This document shows, piece after piece, positions 7,659-17,408 of a stretch of 64,000 nucleotides of DNA. This DNA is from Chitinophagales bacterium (GTDB lineage Bacteria; Bacteroidota; Bacteroidia; Chitinophagales; Saprospiraceae). The translations under genes and the position numbers were made by a program. The first letter of the stretch is position 1, and each line of letters starts with the position of its first letter. The notes under the pieces are model-generated. The model was not told the origin of the DNA and ran no database searches. It worked only from the letters and a program-made list of their open reading frames with translations. The stretch lies in the NCBI GenBank assembly GCA_017303475.1, contig JAFLBO010000015.1, forward strand, positions 1 to 64,000, in the 5' to 3' direction.

Positions 7659-10600
7659 TCAGGATTTCAGCACTTTTTCCATCAAAGCAAACAGCTCGGC
7701 CGCATCAATTGGCTTGGTAACCCAGGCGTTCATACCTACTTGTTTGCATTTATCCAGTTCTTCCTGAACCGCGTTGGCCGTAAGAGCAATAATGGGTAAG
7801 CTCTCCCACCTAGGATTGGCCCTGAGCCGTCGGGTAGCTTCCAGACCATCCATAACCGGCATCTTTACATCCATCAAAACCAAGTCAAAAGAGGCGCCCG
7901 ACTCCATTTTTTCCAGGGCTATCTGGCCATTTTCTGCAACCTCAATGTGCACTTGCGGAATCCTGTTTTTGAGTAGCTCGATTGCCAGCATCTGGTTGAA
8001 AAAGGTATCTTCCACTAACAAAACCCGAAGCGCCCCAAAATCAAAGGGCGTATCTGCAATTTGTGTCACAGCCGTTTCCCGGTTTTCATCCGGCAGAAAT
8101 GGTAAACGAACTATTACTTCTGTACCCTTGCCCGGTTCACTGTTCAGGTCAATACTTCCCCCTTGTTGCTCCACCAAGTCTTTAGTAATACTCAATCCCA
8201 GGCCAGTACCTCCATACTGAACAGAAACATCCTCATCTGCCTGCTGGAAGCTCTCAAATACCCTGGTCCGCTGTTCAGGTGCAATTCCGATTCCGGTATC
8301 CACCACCACAAACTCCAGCATCATTTTACCAGACCCATGTACCGCTTCCAAAGGGGAAATATGCAACGTAATACTACCTTGATCTGTAAATTTGATGGCA
8401 TTTCCCAGCAAATTGGTCAGTATCTGATTCAGCCGAACCGGGTCGCCAACCAACTTCACCGGCGTATCCGGAGCCAGCTCGATCCTAAACTGTAATCCTT
8501 TTTCTTCCGCCTTGAACCCCAAAGTATTTTGCAAATGCCGCATGATCAGCTCAAGGTCAAATGGCTTTTGCTGAAAGGTAAATTTTCCTGATTCAATTTT
8601 CACCTGATCCAGCACATCGTTGACAATCACCAGCAAATTTTCTGAACTCTGTCTGATTGCATCGGCGTATTCGCTTTGTTTGGGCGGCAGTTTGCTCTCC
8701 GTCAGCAATCGGCTCAATCCCAGTATAGCATTCATCGGTGTGCGGATTTCGTGGCTCATATTGGCCAAAAACCTGGTTTTATATCGCGCATTTTGTTCTG
8801 CAAGCTCTTTTTGCTGGATCAATTCACGGTTGTCCTCCCGGTTTCGCCAAAACAAATAAGCAGCAGTAGCAAACAAGGCCATCAACAGCATTTTAAATGA
8901 CTCTGCCTGGTACCAGGCCGGGGCAATTGCAATGTCTAATCGCAACTCCGGACTGCTGCTGCCGGCAACGCGCACCTTGAAGGTATAAGCTCCTGGCTCT
9001 AAGTTGGCATAAACGGCCTGACGGTCAGTTCCCTTATATTCCCAGAGCGCTTTCTGACCTTTTTTCTCCAATTGACACTCGTACAAAAGGGAGGCAGATT
9101 GAGCCGTTTGAATAGCCGCCCAACCAATGGTTAAACTGTTTTGGTTATTGGCCAGTTGAATATGGCGCAGAAATTCTAATCCCTGGATAGTTTGTGGATT
9201 ACTGGTTTCAAAACGAGTTAGCAGGATATGCCCTGGGGGGCGAGGCTCTGACACCTGATCTGGAGCAACTCTGACTAACCCGCTCCTGGAGGCCATCACC
9301 AAGGCGCCGTCCTGCAATAACCAGCCTGCACGACGCGCCAAATGACCCGTTTGCAATAAATTAGCAGTACTCCAGGTAGCAAACCGGCCTTTCTGAGGAT
9401 CAAATTGCGCCAGGTGCTCGGGAAAAACAAACCAAAGTTGCTGCCCCTGGCCCATCAAACCAGAGAGCGCCAGCGGATCAGGTAGTCCGTCTTTTTGGGT
9501 GTAATTCTGCACAACTCCGTCAGAGACCTGAATCCGGCTTAATCCACTGGAAGTAGAAGCCCAAATCCATCCATCAGACGACAAATCAAGGTCTATGACT
9601 TCATCATTAGCCAGTTGTTTGGGCGGGGCAGTTTTAGCGGTGTAAGACGCTATGGCGCCACTCTTTTTTTCCAGCCGCAACAACATAGCCGGCGCACTAA
9701 CCCAAATGCTCCCCCGTTTATCATCCAGTATTTTGGCAATACCGCGCGCCTGTCCTGGAGGAATAGGCAACTCATAATTTTTTATTTCACCTGAACGCAA
9801 ATCCAGTTGATGCAAACCCTTAATCGTGCCTAACCACCAGATATTGGGCAATTCCGCATCCTGTGCACATGCCATGATACGCTGGGATTGCAGGGCTGTA
9901 GGCAGCAAAACAAAGGATTTCGACTCCGGTTGCCAACGATAAAGCCCGTCATATATGGCCCAAATATGCCCCTCATGATCCCGGATGAAATCGTCCGGAT
10001 CAAAATATTCGGTATATTGTTTGCCGCTTACCAACCGTTGCGGCACAGCCCCCCAATAGTTCATGTAATAAATTCCGTTGGCAGTATGGGCTATTATCCC
10101 TCCTCTGGAATCCTGAGCTACCAGTTGAATTTGATTGGCCGGCAAATCCGGGTTTGAAGGATCAATCAACCATCTGGAAAACGGTTGACGCAACAACGGT
10201 AGCCGGGCAATACCCTTGTCGGCGCCAATCCACAAATTTCCGAACGGATCGCAAGTCAGCGCCTGAACCTGATTACTTGGCAAACTATTGGGATCAAATA
10301 CATTATGAGTATAAGCCTGTAAAACGCCAGACTGGGGTTCCCAACGGAAAAGGCCATCATCCGGTACTGCCAGCCATACACCGCCTTCCGAATCGGATAT
10401 CATGGCCGAAATGCGACTTTGCAGAATGGAATCGGGCAGCAATGGCCGGCTTGTTTTACCGTTTACCGGATCAAATTGTAACATGCCATCCAGGCCCGAC
10501 AACCAGAAAATTCGGTTAGTCTGTTCAACGATGGAAAGCACCCGAAATGGCTCATCTGGCGCTCCAGATTGATTTACGGGAATATGGATAAAACCACTTC

Positions 10601-11216
10601 TCTCTTCATTAAACCTGAATAAACCATCCGCTCGTCCCATCCAAAGCTGGCCATTAGCATCTTCAAAGAATTGATTGGCACGGGCCGGTGTGATCCCCGA
10701 CTGCAAAGGTTTGATGTTCTCGAATTGGTGCTGCAACTCGTTGAACCTCAAAACGCCCTTTGCCCCTGCTGCCCAAACCATCCCCTGACGGTCTACAAAC
10801 AGGGAAGTGCACTGAAAAATACTATCTCCAATATTACCAAAATGATGCACCTGCCCGGTGCGCCGATCCAAACAATCCAATCCGTTCATGGTACTGATCC
10901 AAATCCGCTGGTGTTTATCCGTTTTAAGCGCCAGAATCCGGTCGTTTGACAGGGCGTTGGGATTGCCTGCTTCTTGTTGAAAACGGGTAAACTCGTAGCC
11001 ATCGTACATAAAAACGCCGCGCCCCCAGGTACCATACCAGAGCCGTCCGTATTCGTCCAGATCCATGCAATGCGTTGGTGGCTGTACGAACACCCCTTGC
11101 AAGCGCTCAAAAATATATTGCCTTGTTTGTGCCCTGACAGAGAGCGAACCAAACAGGATCAGGGCTATTGATGCAAACCTGAAACGCTTTATGGAAATGT
11201 GTAAATCTGTGAACAT
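7659..11216 (-). CDS. Beta-propeller hybrid sensor histidine kinase with receiver domain
   Basis: 1185 aa. Order of parts: signal peptide (FASIALILFGSLSVRAQ), about fourteen periplasmic two-component-propeller repeats with motifs such as DKRGSIWVSAPAMLLRL and DPFGNLWIGADKGIARL (residues about 40-690), a Y_Y_Y domain (about 695-765), a membrane helix (about 772-790), HisKA with the phosphoacceptor in FLANMSHEIRTPMNAILG, HATPase with N box LLGNAIKFTDQG and G boxes DTGIGIA and GGTGLGLSI, and a C-terminal receiver with Asp in LVLMDVKMP. Unlike many SusR-type hybrids it has no AraC helix-turn-helix after the receiver, so output must go through another protein; the adjacent HPt and OmpR-type regulator are obvious candidates. 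ATG 11216 was chosen over an earlier frame start at 11279 because the signal peptide follows it and a terminator hairpin lies upstream. Confidence 0.93.
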   Translation of the reverse strand: MFTDLHISIKRFRFASIALILFGSLSVRAQTRQYIFERLQGVFVQPPTHCMDLDEYGRLWYGTWGRGVFMYDGYEFTRFQQEAGNPNALSNDRILALKTDKHQRIWISTMNGLDCLDRRTGQVHHFGNIGDSIFQCTSLFVDRQGMVWAAGAKGVLRFNELQHQFENIKPLQSGITPARANQFFEDANGQLWMGRADGLFRFNEERSGFIHIPVNQSGAPDEPFRVLSIVEQTNRIFWLSGLDGMLQFDPVNGKTSRPLLPDSILQSRISAMISDSEGGVWLAVPDDGLFRWEPQSGVLQAYTHNVFDPNSLPSNQVQALTCDPFGNLWIGADKGIARLPLLRQPFSRWLIDPSNPDLPANQIQLVAQDSRGGIIAHTANGIYYMNYWGAVPQRLVSGKQYTEYFDPDDFIRDHEGHIWAIYDGLYRWQPESKSFVLLPTALQSQRIMACAQDAELPNIWWLGTIKGLHQLDLRSGEIKNYELPIPPGQARGIAKILDDKRGSIWVSAPAMLLRLEKKSGAIASYTAKTAPPKQLANDEVIDLDLSSDGWIWASTSSGLSRIQVSDGVVQNYTQKDGLPDPLALSGLMGQGQQLWFVFPEHLAQFDPQKGRFATWSTANLLQTGHLARRAGWLLQDGALVMASRSGLVRVAPDQVSEPRPPGHILLTRFETSNPQTIQGLEFLRHIQLANNQNSLTIGWAAIQTAQSASLLYECQLEKKGQKALWEYKGTDRQAVYANLEPGAYTFKVRVAGSSSPELRLDIAIAPAWYQAESFKMLLMALFATAAYLFWRNREDNRELIQQKELAEQNARYKTRFLANMSHEIRTPMNAILGLSRLLTESKLPPKQSEYADAIRQSSENLLVIVNDVLDQVKIESGKFTFQQKPFDLELIMRHLQNTLGFKAEEKGLQFRIELAPDTPVKLVGDPVRLNQILTNLLGNAIKFTDQGSITLHISPLEAVHGSGKMMLEFVVVDTGIGIAPEQRTRVFESFQQADEDVSVQYGGTGLGLSITKDLVEQQGGSIDLNSEPGKGTEVIVRLPFLPDENRETAVTQIADTPFDFGALRVLLVEDTFFNQMLAIELLKNRIPQVHIEVAENGQIALEKMESGASFDLVLMDVKMPVMDGLEATRRLRANPRWESLPIIALTANAVQEELDKCKQVGMNAWVTKPIDAAELFALMEKVLKS

Positions 11217-11247
11217 GATCAAGTTGCTGCAAGTTGAGTACTTGATC
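11217..11247. promoter_or_regulatory. Inverted repeat next to the hybrid kinase start
   Basis: GATCAAGT at 11217-11224 and its complement ACTTGATC at 11240-11247 flank a 15-base spacer directly upstream of the kinase ATG. It could be an operator or a leader hairpin; eight-base arms of this kind can also arise by chance. Confidence 0.25.
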
Positions 11248-11258
11248 GGACATAAAAA

Positions 11259-11288
11259 AGTCTGCCACGCCGGAAGCATGGCAGACTT
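11259..11288 (-). terminator. Rho-independent terminator of the 21-repeat protein gene
   Basis: Arms AAGTCTGCCA (11259-11268) and TGGCAGACTT (11279-11288) pair perfectly around a short GC-rich loop. Read on the minus strand the stem runs into a T tract (the A run at 11254-11259). It lies about 45 bases after the stop at 11334 and just before the hybrid kinase start, separating the two units. Confidence 0.75.
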
Positions 11289-11333
11289 AAGGCTTTTTGG
11301 ACCTTTTTTACACTTTTTTACACTTCTACGGCC

Positions 11334-14300
11334 TTATTGACCTGCTTTCACCAGGCGTTTCACCGAAACACCCTGTTCTGCTGACAAGCGAATCATCAGC
11401 ATTCCGTTGGGCAGTTCTTTGAGGTCGATATCTGCTGAAACAGCACCTTTGGCAAGGAACTGACGATGCAGTATCCGACCACTCAGGTCGTAAATCTCCA
11501 GGCTAAGTTCAGCGGTCAGCGGCGATTCAAACACCAATCTGGTGAACGTTGCCGCCGGGTTTGGATGAATAGACCAGGCATCAGCAGACATAATTTCTGT
11601 TGTAGACACCACCTGAACAAACGTACAAATGGAGGTAGCTGTACAGCCGTTTTGGGTTACAACAACCGCGTAATTGCCTGTTTGAGAAGGTGTAAAGGTA
11701 TTGCCTGTAGCTCCAGCAATTGGCTGATTATTGGCACAGTTTATCCATTGGAATGTAGCATTGGTTGCTTGTGCAATCAGGGTGTTGCCTTGTGCGATTA
11801 CACCGGCATTAACGGTGGTTTGCGTCAGCGTCAGCACCACGATAGAGTCGCATCCATTCACAGATTCCAGTGCAGCAGTGTAAATACCCGGCGCAGTAAG
11901 CAATTGACCGTTGAACGGATATGATTCTCCGGCACAGATATTGGCTGAAATAGCCGTGTTGGTTACCGGAATAATCGTCAGCGTGAGTGCAACCACAGAG
12001 TCACAGCCAACCGAAGAGGAGAGTTCAAAGGTATAGGTGCCTGGCAGAGTCAGGATGGAGCCGTTGTAAATATAGGATTCACCCTGACAAATGGCAGCAC
12101 TGATTTCTGTCACCGGAATAGCCGGGAAGATGGTCAGGTAAAGTATTTCCAGAGAATCGCAACCATTGGCGCCCTGGCCCTCGTAAACGAATTCATACAC
12201 ACCGGATGCGGTATACACCTCGCCATTGTATTCAAAACTTTCGCCATCACAAACTGTAACCGCAAAAGAAGATTCTGGCAGCTGGGATACTGATAATTCC
12301 AGGGTAATGATAGAATCGCAGCCGTTGGCAGCCTGGTACGTTGCTGTGTAGGTTCCTGGTTGCCACAGGATCAGACCGTCAAATTCATATAGCTCATTAT
12401 CACAAATGGTCACTTCAAGGGTTTCTGCATAAGCCGGCAGAACCGTCAGATTGAGTACCACTGTGGAGTCGCAGCCGTTTGAGCCCACCAATTGTGCGGT
12501 GTAAGTACCTGAATCGGTGAGCAAAGCGCCATTGAACGGATAGCCTTCATTGGAGCAGGTTGTAGCATCCAGGGTTGTGGATTGCAATGGCAGCACAGTC
12601 AAATTCAGCACCGCGATTGAGTCACAGCCATTCGCTCCTGTCAACACTGCGGTGTAAGAGCCAGACTGAGTAAGGATTTCACCATTGAAGTTGTAACTAG
12701 CGCCTTCGCAGATGCTCACCGACTCGCTGCCCTCACTTATTGGCAAAATAGTCAGGGTTAGGGTTACGGTGGAATCACAACCGCCTGCCGCCGTGAGGGT
12801 TTGGCTGTATTGTCCTGCATCGGCCAGGGTATCAGTTCCGAACACATAGGTTTCTCCGTTACAGATGGCTACATCCAGTTCAGTTTCAAACAAATCTACA
12901 AATTCCAGTACGAGGGTTACAGTAGAATCGCAGCCGTTTGCACCTGAAAAATCATAGGTGTAAATGCCTGAACCGGTGAGTGTATCTCCTTCATACAGGT
13001 ATGAAGAACCTGTACACAAAGCATTGGCAATTACTGTAGACAGGGTTGGCAGCACGTTCAACTGAAGGGTAACTGTGGAATCGCAACCATTTGCAGCAGT
13101 GTATTCAAAGGTGTAAACGCCGGCTTCAGTCAGGGTTTCACCATTGTAATCAAAGGACTCATTATCGCAAATAGTGGCTTCCAGGCTGGCGCCAAAAGTA
13201 GGCAGCACGCTCAGATTTACAGTCACAATACTGTCGCAGCCGTTGGCGCTTTCAAAATTGAAGGAATAAGTGCCTTCATCTGTCAAGGCAATACCAAAGA
13301 AGGAATAAATCTCACCCTGGCAGATCACTGCATCGAAACCGGAAGCCTGCGTTGGCAGCACTGTAAGGGTTAGCACCACAGTAGAATCACAGCCGTTATC
13401 TCCTGTGAGTTCGGCGGTATAGGTGCCTGAAACATTCAGTTCCTCTCCATTGAAGGTGTAAGTCTGGTTGTCGCAAATAACCGCCTCCAGGGTGGTTTCC
13501 TGATTAGGCAATACCTCCAGCACCAGGGTTACGGTGCTGTCGCAGCCGTTTTCATCTTCATAAACAGCTACATACGTACCGGCATCTGAAATCTGGTTGC
13601 CATTGAAGGCATAAGATTCTCCTGCACAAATACTTACCTCAAGGTTAGTTTCCTGCAATGGCAACACCGTCAGGGTAAGCACTACTGTGCTATCGCAGCC
13701 GTTTTCACCGGAATACAGGAAAGAATATACACCGGAATCCACCAGCAATTCTCCATTGTAATCATACGTTTCGCCGGCACAAATAACTGCGCTCAGGGCT
13801 GTTTCCTGGGTTGGCAGTACCTCCAGGGTAAGGGTTACCACACTGTCGCAACCGTTTTCAGCGGTATAAATAGCCTCGTACACCCCGGCATCAGTCAGGT
13901 TTTGATCACCAAAATCATAGGAATCGCCGGCACAGATGGTTGCCTCAAAGGAAGTGCCGATGAAAGGCAACACCGTCAGAGTAAAGGTCACCACACTATC
14001 GCAACCATTAGAACCCTGCAAAATGAAGGTGTACTCGCCTTCGTCGGTGAGCACTTCACCCTGATATTCATAACTGCCTTCTGCACAGATGGTAGCGCCA
14101 TCTGTTCCGGAAGTTCGGGGTAATACGTTGAGGGTCAGGGTAACGGTTGAATCGCAACCACCTACCGCCTGGAATACTTGTACGTATTCGCCGGCTGTTT
14201 CCAGAATTTGGGAGCCAAAGACGTAGGAATCGCCATCGCAAATAGTTTGCTCATCGGTTGTTTCAAAAGACGTTACGTAGTTAAGGGTCAGGGTGATAGT

Positions 14301-15185
14301 AGAATCACAACCGTTGGCAGATACCAAAACATGTTGGTAATCGCCCGCTACGGTCAGTGTGTCGCCAAAAAAGACATACTTCACGCCTTCACACAGTGCA
14401 ACGGATTGTGAAGATGCCGAATTGGGCAACAGACTCAGTTTAAGCACAATAAGGGAATCGCAACCACCAATAGCCTTCAGCGAGTCGGTGTAAGAGCCTT
14501 CAGCAGTCAGGGTATCTCCGGCAAAAACATAAAAATCGCCGGCACAAATGGAAACTGAACGATTCACCACAAACTTCTCAACTACATCCAGTGTAAGGGT
14601 CACAATAGAATCACAACCGCTTTCTGCAGTCAGAATAGCGCTGTAAACACCGCTTTCGGTAAGCGGCTCACCTTCAAACACATAGGTTGTTCCGATACAA
14701 ATTCCGGCACTAATGGCGGTATTTACCGGAGGCAGAACCTCCAACTGGAGGATTACGGTAGAATCGCAGCCGTTGGAGGCCGTCAATTCCGCCACGTATT
14801 CTCCTGATTGTGTGAGCGATGCGCCATTAAACGCATACGCTTCACCCTCGCAGATGGTGGCTTCCAACTGCACCTCAAATGTGGGCAGCACCGTGAGCTG
14901 CAGCGTAACGGTGGAATCAGATCCATCCGAACCAACATAAGTGGCCACATATTCGCCTGAAACAAACAGGGTATCTCCATCAAACACATAGGAATCGCCG
15001 GTACAAATGCTGGCAGTGATGAGTGTGTCAGACAGCAGACCTTGCGGAGCCTCAGAGTTTAATGGTTTAGCCTCTACTACAGAAAGCAGGCCGAGAAAAG
15101 CGCAAAAAACCAGCAGGGTTTTAAGCAAAAACGATTGATGGGAAAAATGGGTTGGGAATTGGGCAGGTAGCAATAGTTGTTGCAT
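11334..15185 (-). CDS. Secreted 21-repeat Cys-pair protein with T9SS sorting domain
   Basis: 1283 aa. A signal peptide (LLKTLLVFCAFLGLLSVVEA) is followed by 21 tandem units of about 50 residues (residues about 53-1115). Each has a first Cys in a pattern like ICAGESYxFNG, then LTxSGxYxA, then a second Cys in NGCDSTVxLxLxVLP. The spacing suggests one disulfide per unit and a beta-sandwich string or stalk. An Ig/PKD-like unit follows (about 1120-1190, with NYAVVVTQNGCTATS), and the last about 80 residues are a type A T9SS sorting domain (HPNPAATFTRLVFES, YDLSGRIL, LPNGMLMIRLS), which predicts export and surface attachment or release. The first unit has GSDS in place of GCDS and so lacks its second Cys. 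It probably acts in adhesion or as a surface filament; ligand unknown. A terminator follows at 11259-11288. Confidence 0.9.
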   Translation of the reverse strand: MQQLLLPAQFPTHFSHQSFLLKTLLVFCAFLGLLSVVEAKPLNSEAPQGLLSDTLITASICTGDSYVFDGDTLFVSGEYVATYVGSDGSDSTVTLQLTVLPTFEVQLEATICEGEAYAFNGASLTQSGEYVAELTASNGCDSTVILQLEVLPPVNTAISAGICIGTTYVFEGEPLTESGVYSAILTAESGCDSIVTLTLDVVEKFVVNRSVSICAGDFYVFAGDTLTAEGSYTDSLKAIGGCDSLIVLKLSLLPNSASSQSVALCEGVKYVFFGDTLTVAGDYQHVLVSANGCDSTITLTLNYVTSFETTDEQTICDGDSYVFGSQILETAGEYVQVFQAVGGCDSTVTLTLNVLPRTSGTDGATICAEGSYEYQGEVLTDEGEYTFILQGSNGCDSVVTFTLTVLPFIGTSFEATICAGDSYDFGDQNLTDAGVYEAIYTAENGCDSVVTLTLEVLPTQETALSAVICAGETYDYNGELLVDSGVYSFLYSGENGCDSTVVLTLTVLPLQETNLEVSICAGESYAFNGNQISDAGTYVAVYEDENGCDSTVTLVLEVLPNQETTLEAVICDNQTYTFNGEELNVSGTYTAELTGDNGCDSTVVLTLTVLPTQASGFDAVICQGEIYSFFGIALTDEGTYSFNFESANGCDSIVTVNLSVLPTFGASLEATICDNESFDYNGETLTEAGVYTFEYTAANGCDSTVTLQLNVLPTLSTVIANALCTGSSYLYEGDTLTGSGIYTYDFSGANGCDSTVTLVLEFVDLFETELDVAICNGETYVFGTDTLADAGQYSQTLTAAGGCDSTVTLTLTILPISEGSESVSICEGASYNFNGEILTQSGSYTAVLTGANGCDSIAVLNLTVLPLQSTTLDATTCSNEGYPFNGALLTDSGTYTAQLVGSNGCDSTVVLNLTVLPAYAETLEVTICDNELYEFDGLILWQPGTYTATYQAANGCDSIITLELSVSQLPESSFAVTVCDGESFEYNGEVYTASGVYEFVYEGQGANGCDSLEILYLTIFPAIPVTEISAAICQGESYIYNGSILTLPGTYTFELSSSVGCDSVVALTLTIIPVTNTAISANICAGESYPFNGQLLTAPGIYTAALESVNGCDSIVVLTLTQTTVNAGVIAQGNTLIAQATNATFQWINCANNQPIAGATGNTFTPSQTGNYAVVVTQNGCTATSICTFVQVVSTTEIMSADAWSIHPNPAATFTRLVFESPLTAELSLEIYDLSGRILHRQFLAKGAVSADIDLKELPNGMLMIRLSAEQGVSVKRLVKAGQ
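11810..15030 (-). repeat. Twenty-one degenerate repeats of about 150 bp inside the coding region
   Basis: At DNA level the unit is about 150 bases with the best conservation around the NGCDS codons. Units differ enough in sequence that recent uniform expansion is unlikely, though some neighbours are closely similar. Counted from the NGCDS or GGCDS motif in each unit, including the first unit in which the Cys codon is replaced by Ser. Confidence 0.85.
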
Positions 15186-15317
15186 AAGCGATTAAATGAG
15201 TGAGAAAACAATGAATGAAAAGTCTTCTCCTGGCTTTTGGAAGGGGCAAATCTCCCTGTACAGGGGGGTGACAGGATTAAACAGGGATTAAAAGAATATT
15301 AAAATCCATTGGAATAC

Positions 15318-16688
15318 TTACTTTATAGGCAGTTTAATGACAAAACAACTGCCCCGTCCCGGAATGGATTGCAGGTGGATGGTACCGCGATGAAAAGTTA
15401 CAATTCGCTGACTCAAAGCCAGCCCGATACCGTACCCGGGCACATGTGAGGTAGCGTGTTTTCCGCGGTAAAATGGCGTAAAAATCAAAGGCTGATCTTC
15501 CAAAGGAATACCTTCTCCAACATCAGTAAAAGCAACCTCAATGGTGCGTTTATCTACCCCAATCCGGATATTTACGGTATGATTGGAAGAGAATTTGCAA
15601 GCATTATCCATCAGATTGATGAAGGCTGTCTTCAGCAGATGTTCGTTCCCATTGATTGACAACAGGGCATCATCGTCTGGCAAGGTGCCATATTCAAACA
15701 TAAAATGATACTTCGGCTGTGCCTTACGCAACTCATTTTGGGCAGCAAAAAGCAATTCATCAATACGCACTTTAGTGAACAACAACCGCTGTTTATCTAC
15801 ATCAGATTGGGCCAGCAACAACAAACCATTGGTAAGCGAAACCAGGGTTTGAGTATCTTCCAGTAAGGACCGCAGGGATTGTTCATACTCTTCCTGAGTT
15901 CGGCGTTTTTCCAGCATCATCTGCAACTGACTGGTAATAGCCGCCAATGGATTGCGCAATTCATGTGAGGCACTACTGACAAATTGCTGCTGGGTGGTGA
16001 AGGCAGTTTCCAGGCGGTGCAGCATATGGTTGAAATTCATACCCAAACGGGCAATTTCATCTTTCCCGTTGCCTTCGCTTACACGCCGGTTCAAATTACC
16101 TTCTCCAATGTCAGAAATCTCGTCGTTTATCCGGGCAAGCGGCTGTAACGCCTGACCGGCAAACACATATCCTAATGCTACGATAAGCAAAATACTGGCT
16201 AAAAAACCTGCAACCAGCACATCTCTCAGGTTTTTCAGCTTGCTCATGCCATATCGGTCATAAGCAGAAGATATCACCACAAAATCGCCCTGGGCCCCTG
16301 TATACTTCAAGCCGACGTATTCTATGGTATTCTCTGCATAGGCTATTTTCCCTTTATGGCGGATGTTTTTTAACAATTCTCCGGAAATGGACACTGGCAT
16401 ATCCTCTGCACTGGAATACACCAAGCTATCAGTATTGTCAAATACCAATACCCGTTCCTGAAAAAGGGAGTGAATGGAGTTTTTATCAATGATGCGCAGC
16501 AAATCTTTGTTCACCTCTTCGACCGATACAAACAGGCGGGCTGTAGTGATAGCCCTGCTTTCCAAACGGGAAAAAAACTCCTCTTGCCTATAGTTTTCCG
16601 ATAAAGAATATACCCCAACACTGAATACAGAAAGGATGGTGGCCACAATAGCCAAAAACTTAAGCGCTAGTTTACTGCGGATATTCAT
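15318..16688 (-). CDS. Two-transmembrane sensor histidine kinase
   Basis: 456 aa. TM1 at about 8-29 (LALKFLAIVATILSVFSVGV), a periplasmic sensor region of about 125 residues, TM2 at about 157-178, HAMP at about 179-231, HisKA with His242 in SSASHELRNPLAA, and HATPase with N box INLMDNACKFSS and G boxes DVGEGIP and GYGIGLAL. It autophosphorylates and passes phosphate to the regulator encoded just upstream. Its start overlaps the stop of that regulator gene by four bases (ATGA), so translation is likely coupled. Signal unknown. Confidence 0.94.
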   Translation of the reverse strand: MNIRSKLALKFLAIVATILSVFSVGVYSLSENYRQEEFFSRLESRAITTARLFVSVEEVNKDLLRIIDKNSIHSLFQERVLVFDNTDSLVYSSAEDMPVSISGELLKNIRHKGKIAYAENTIEYVGLKYTGAQGDFVVISSAYDRYGMSKLKNLRDVLVAGFLASILLIVALGYVFAGQALQPLARINDEISDIGEGNLNRRVSEGNGKDEIARLGMNFNHMLHRLETAFTTQQQFVSSASHELRNPLAAITSQLQMMLEKRRTQEEYEQSLRSLLEDTQTLVSLTNGLLLLAQSDVDKQRLLFTKVRIDELLFAAQNELRKAQPKYHFMFEYGTLPDDDALLSINGNEHLLKTAFINLMDNACKFSSNHTVNIRIGVDKRTIEVAFTDVGEGIPLEDQPLIFTPFYRGKHATSHVPGYGIGLALSQRIVTFHRGTIHLQSIPGRGSCFVIKLPIK

Positions 16689-17386
16689 GCTGTTGGGAGC
16701 ACATTGAGGAAATAACCCAGGCCTTGTTTGGTGTGTATGAGCTTGGGCTCAAAATTCCGGTCAATTTTCTTGCGCAAGAAATTGATGTAAACCTCCACAA
16801 CATTGGTTCCGGTATCAAAATTTACATCCCATACAGCTTCTACAATTTCATGTCTGGAAGCAATACGGCCGTTCAGACGCATCAGGTATTCCAGCAGGGC
16901 ATATTCCTTGGCGGTTAGATCAATGGTTTTACCGGATCGCATTACTGACTTAAAGGCGGTATTCACCTCCAAATCCGCAATTTTCAAGATCTCTATGGGC
17001 TTTTCCTGCGAAGGCGTTACTGTTTTTTTCAATAGAGTTCGCATTCGCGCCAGTAATTCCCGGAAATCAAAAGGTTTTACCAGGTAATCATCTGCACCGG
17101 CTTCAAAGCCCATGAGTTTTTGCTCTACACTGCCCAAAGCAGTTACCAAAATAATGGGGCAATCCGGGCGCACTGTCCGAATATGTTTACATACCTCGTA
17201 ACCACTTACAAAAGGAAGGTTGAGGTCCAATAACACAAGATCGTAATGATTTTGTTGCACCAGATATTGCCCAACAGCCCCATCGGGCGCTATTTCCACC
17301 GCAAAATCGTTCTCCTGCAACCAGGTCTTTACAGAATTGGCCACTTTCGGTTCATCTTCAATGACCAGAACGCTGGTTTTTCCCAT
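16685..17386 (-). CDS. OmpR-family response regulator paired with the downstream kinase
   Basis: 233 aa. Receiver domain with acidic pocket EDE at 10-12, phosphoacceptor Asp54 in LVLLDLNLP, Thr in ILVTALGS and Lys in ADDYLVKPF; the winged-helix domain (about 135-233) ends with NVVEVYINFLRKKID and GLGYFLN. Its stop overlaps the kinase start by four bases and it begins 22 bases after the coiled-coil gene, so the three probably form one operon. Targets are not known. Confidence 0.94.
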   Translation of the reverse strand: MGKTSVLVIEDEPKVANSVKTWLQENDFAVEIAPDGAVGQYLVQQNHYDLVLLDLNLPFVSGYEVCKHIRTVRPDCPIILVTALGSVEQKLMGFEAGADDYLVKPFDFRELLARMRTLLKKTVTPSQEKPIEILKIADLEVNTAFKSVMRSGKTIDLTAKEYALLEYLMRLNGRIASRHEIVEAVWDVNFDTGTNVVEVYINFLRKKIDRNFEPKLIHTKQGLGYFLNVLPTA

Positions 17387-17408
17387 GAATGATACTTTCG
17401 TTTGACAA

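Noticed and set aside
11810..15030. Possible CRISPR or satellite array of 150-bp units
   Set aside because: The units are codons of one continuous reading frame with protein-level conservation.
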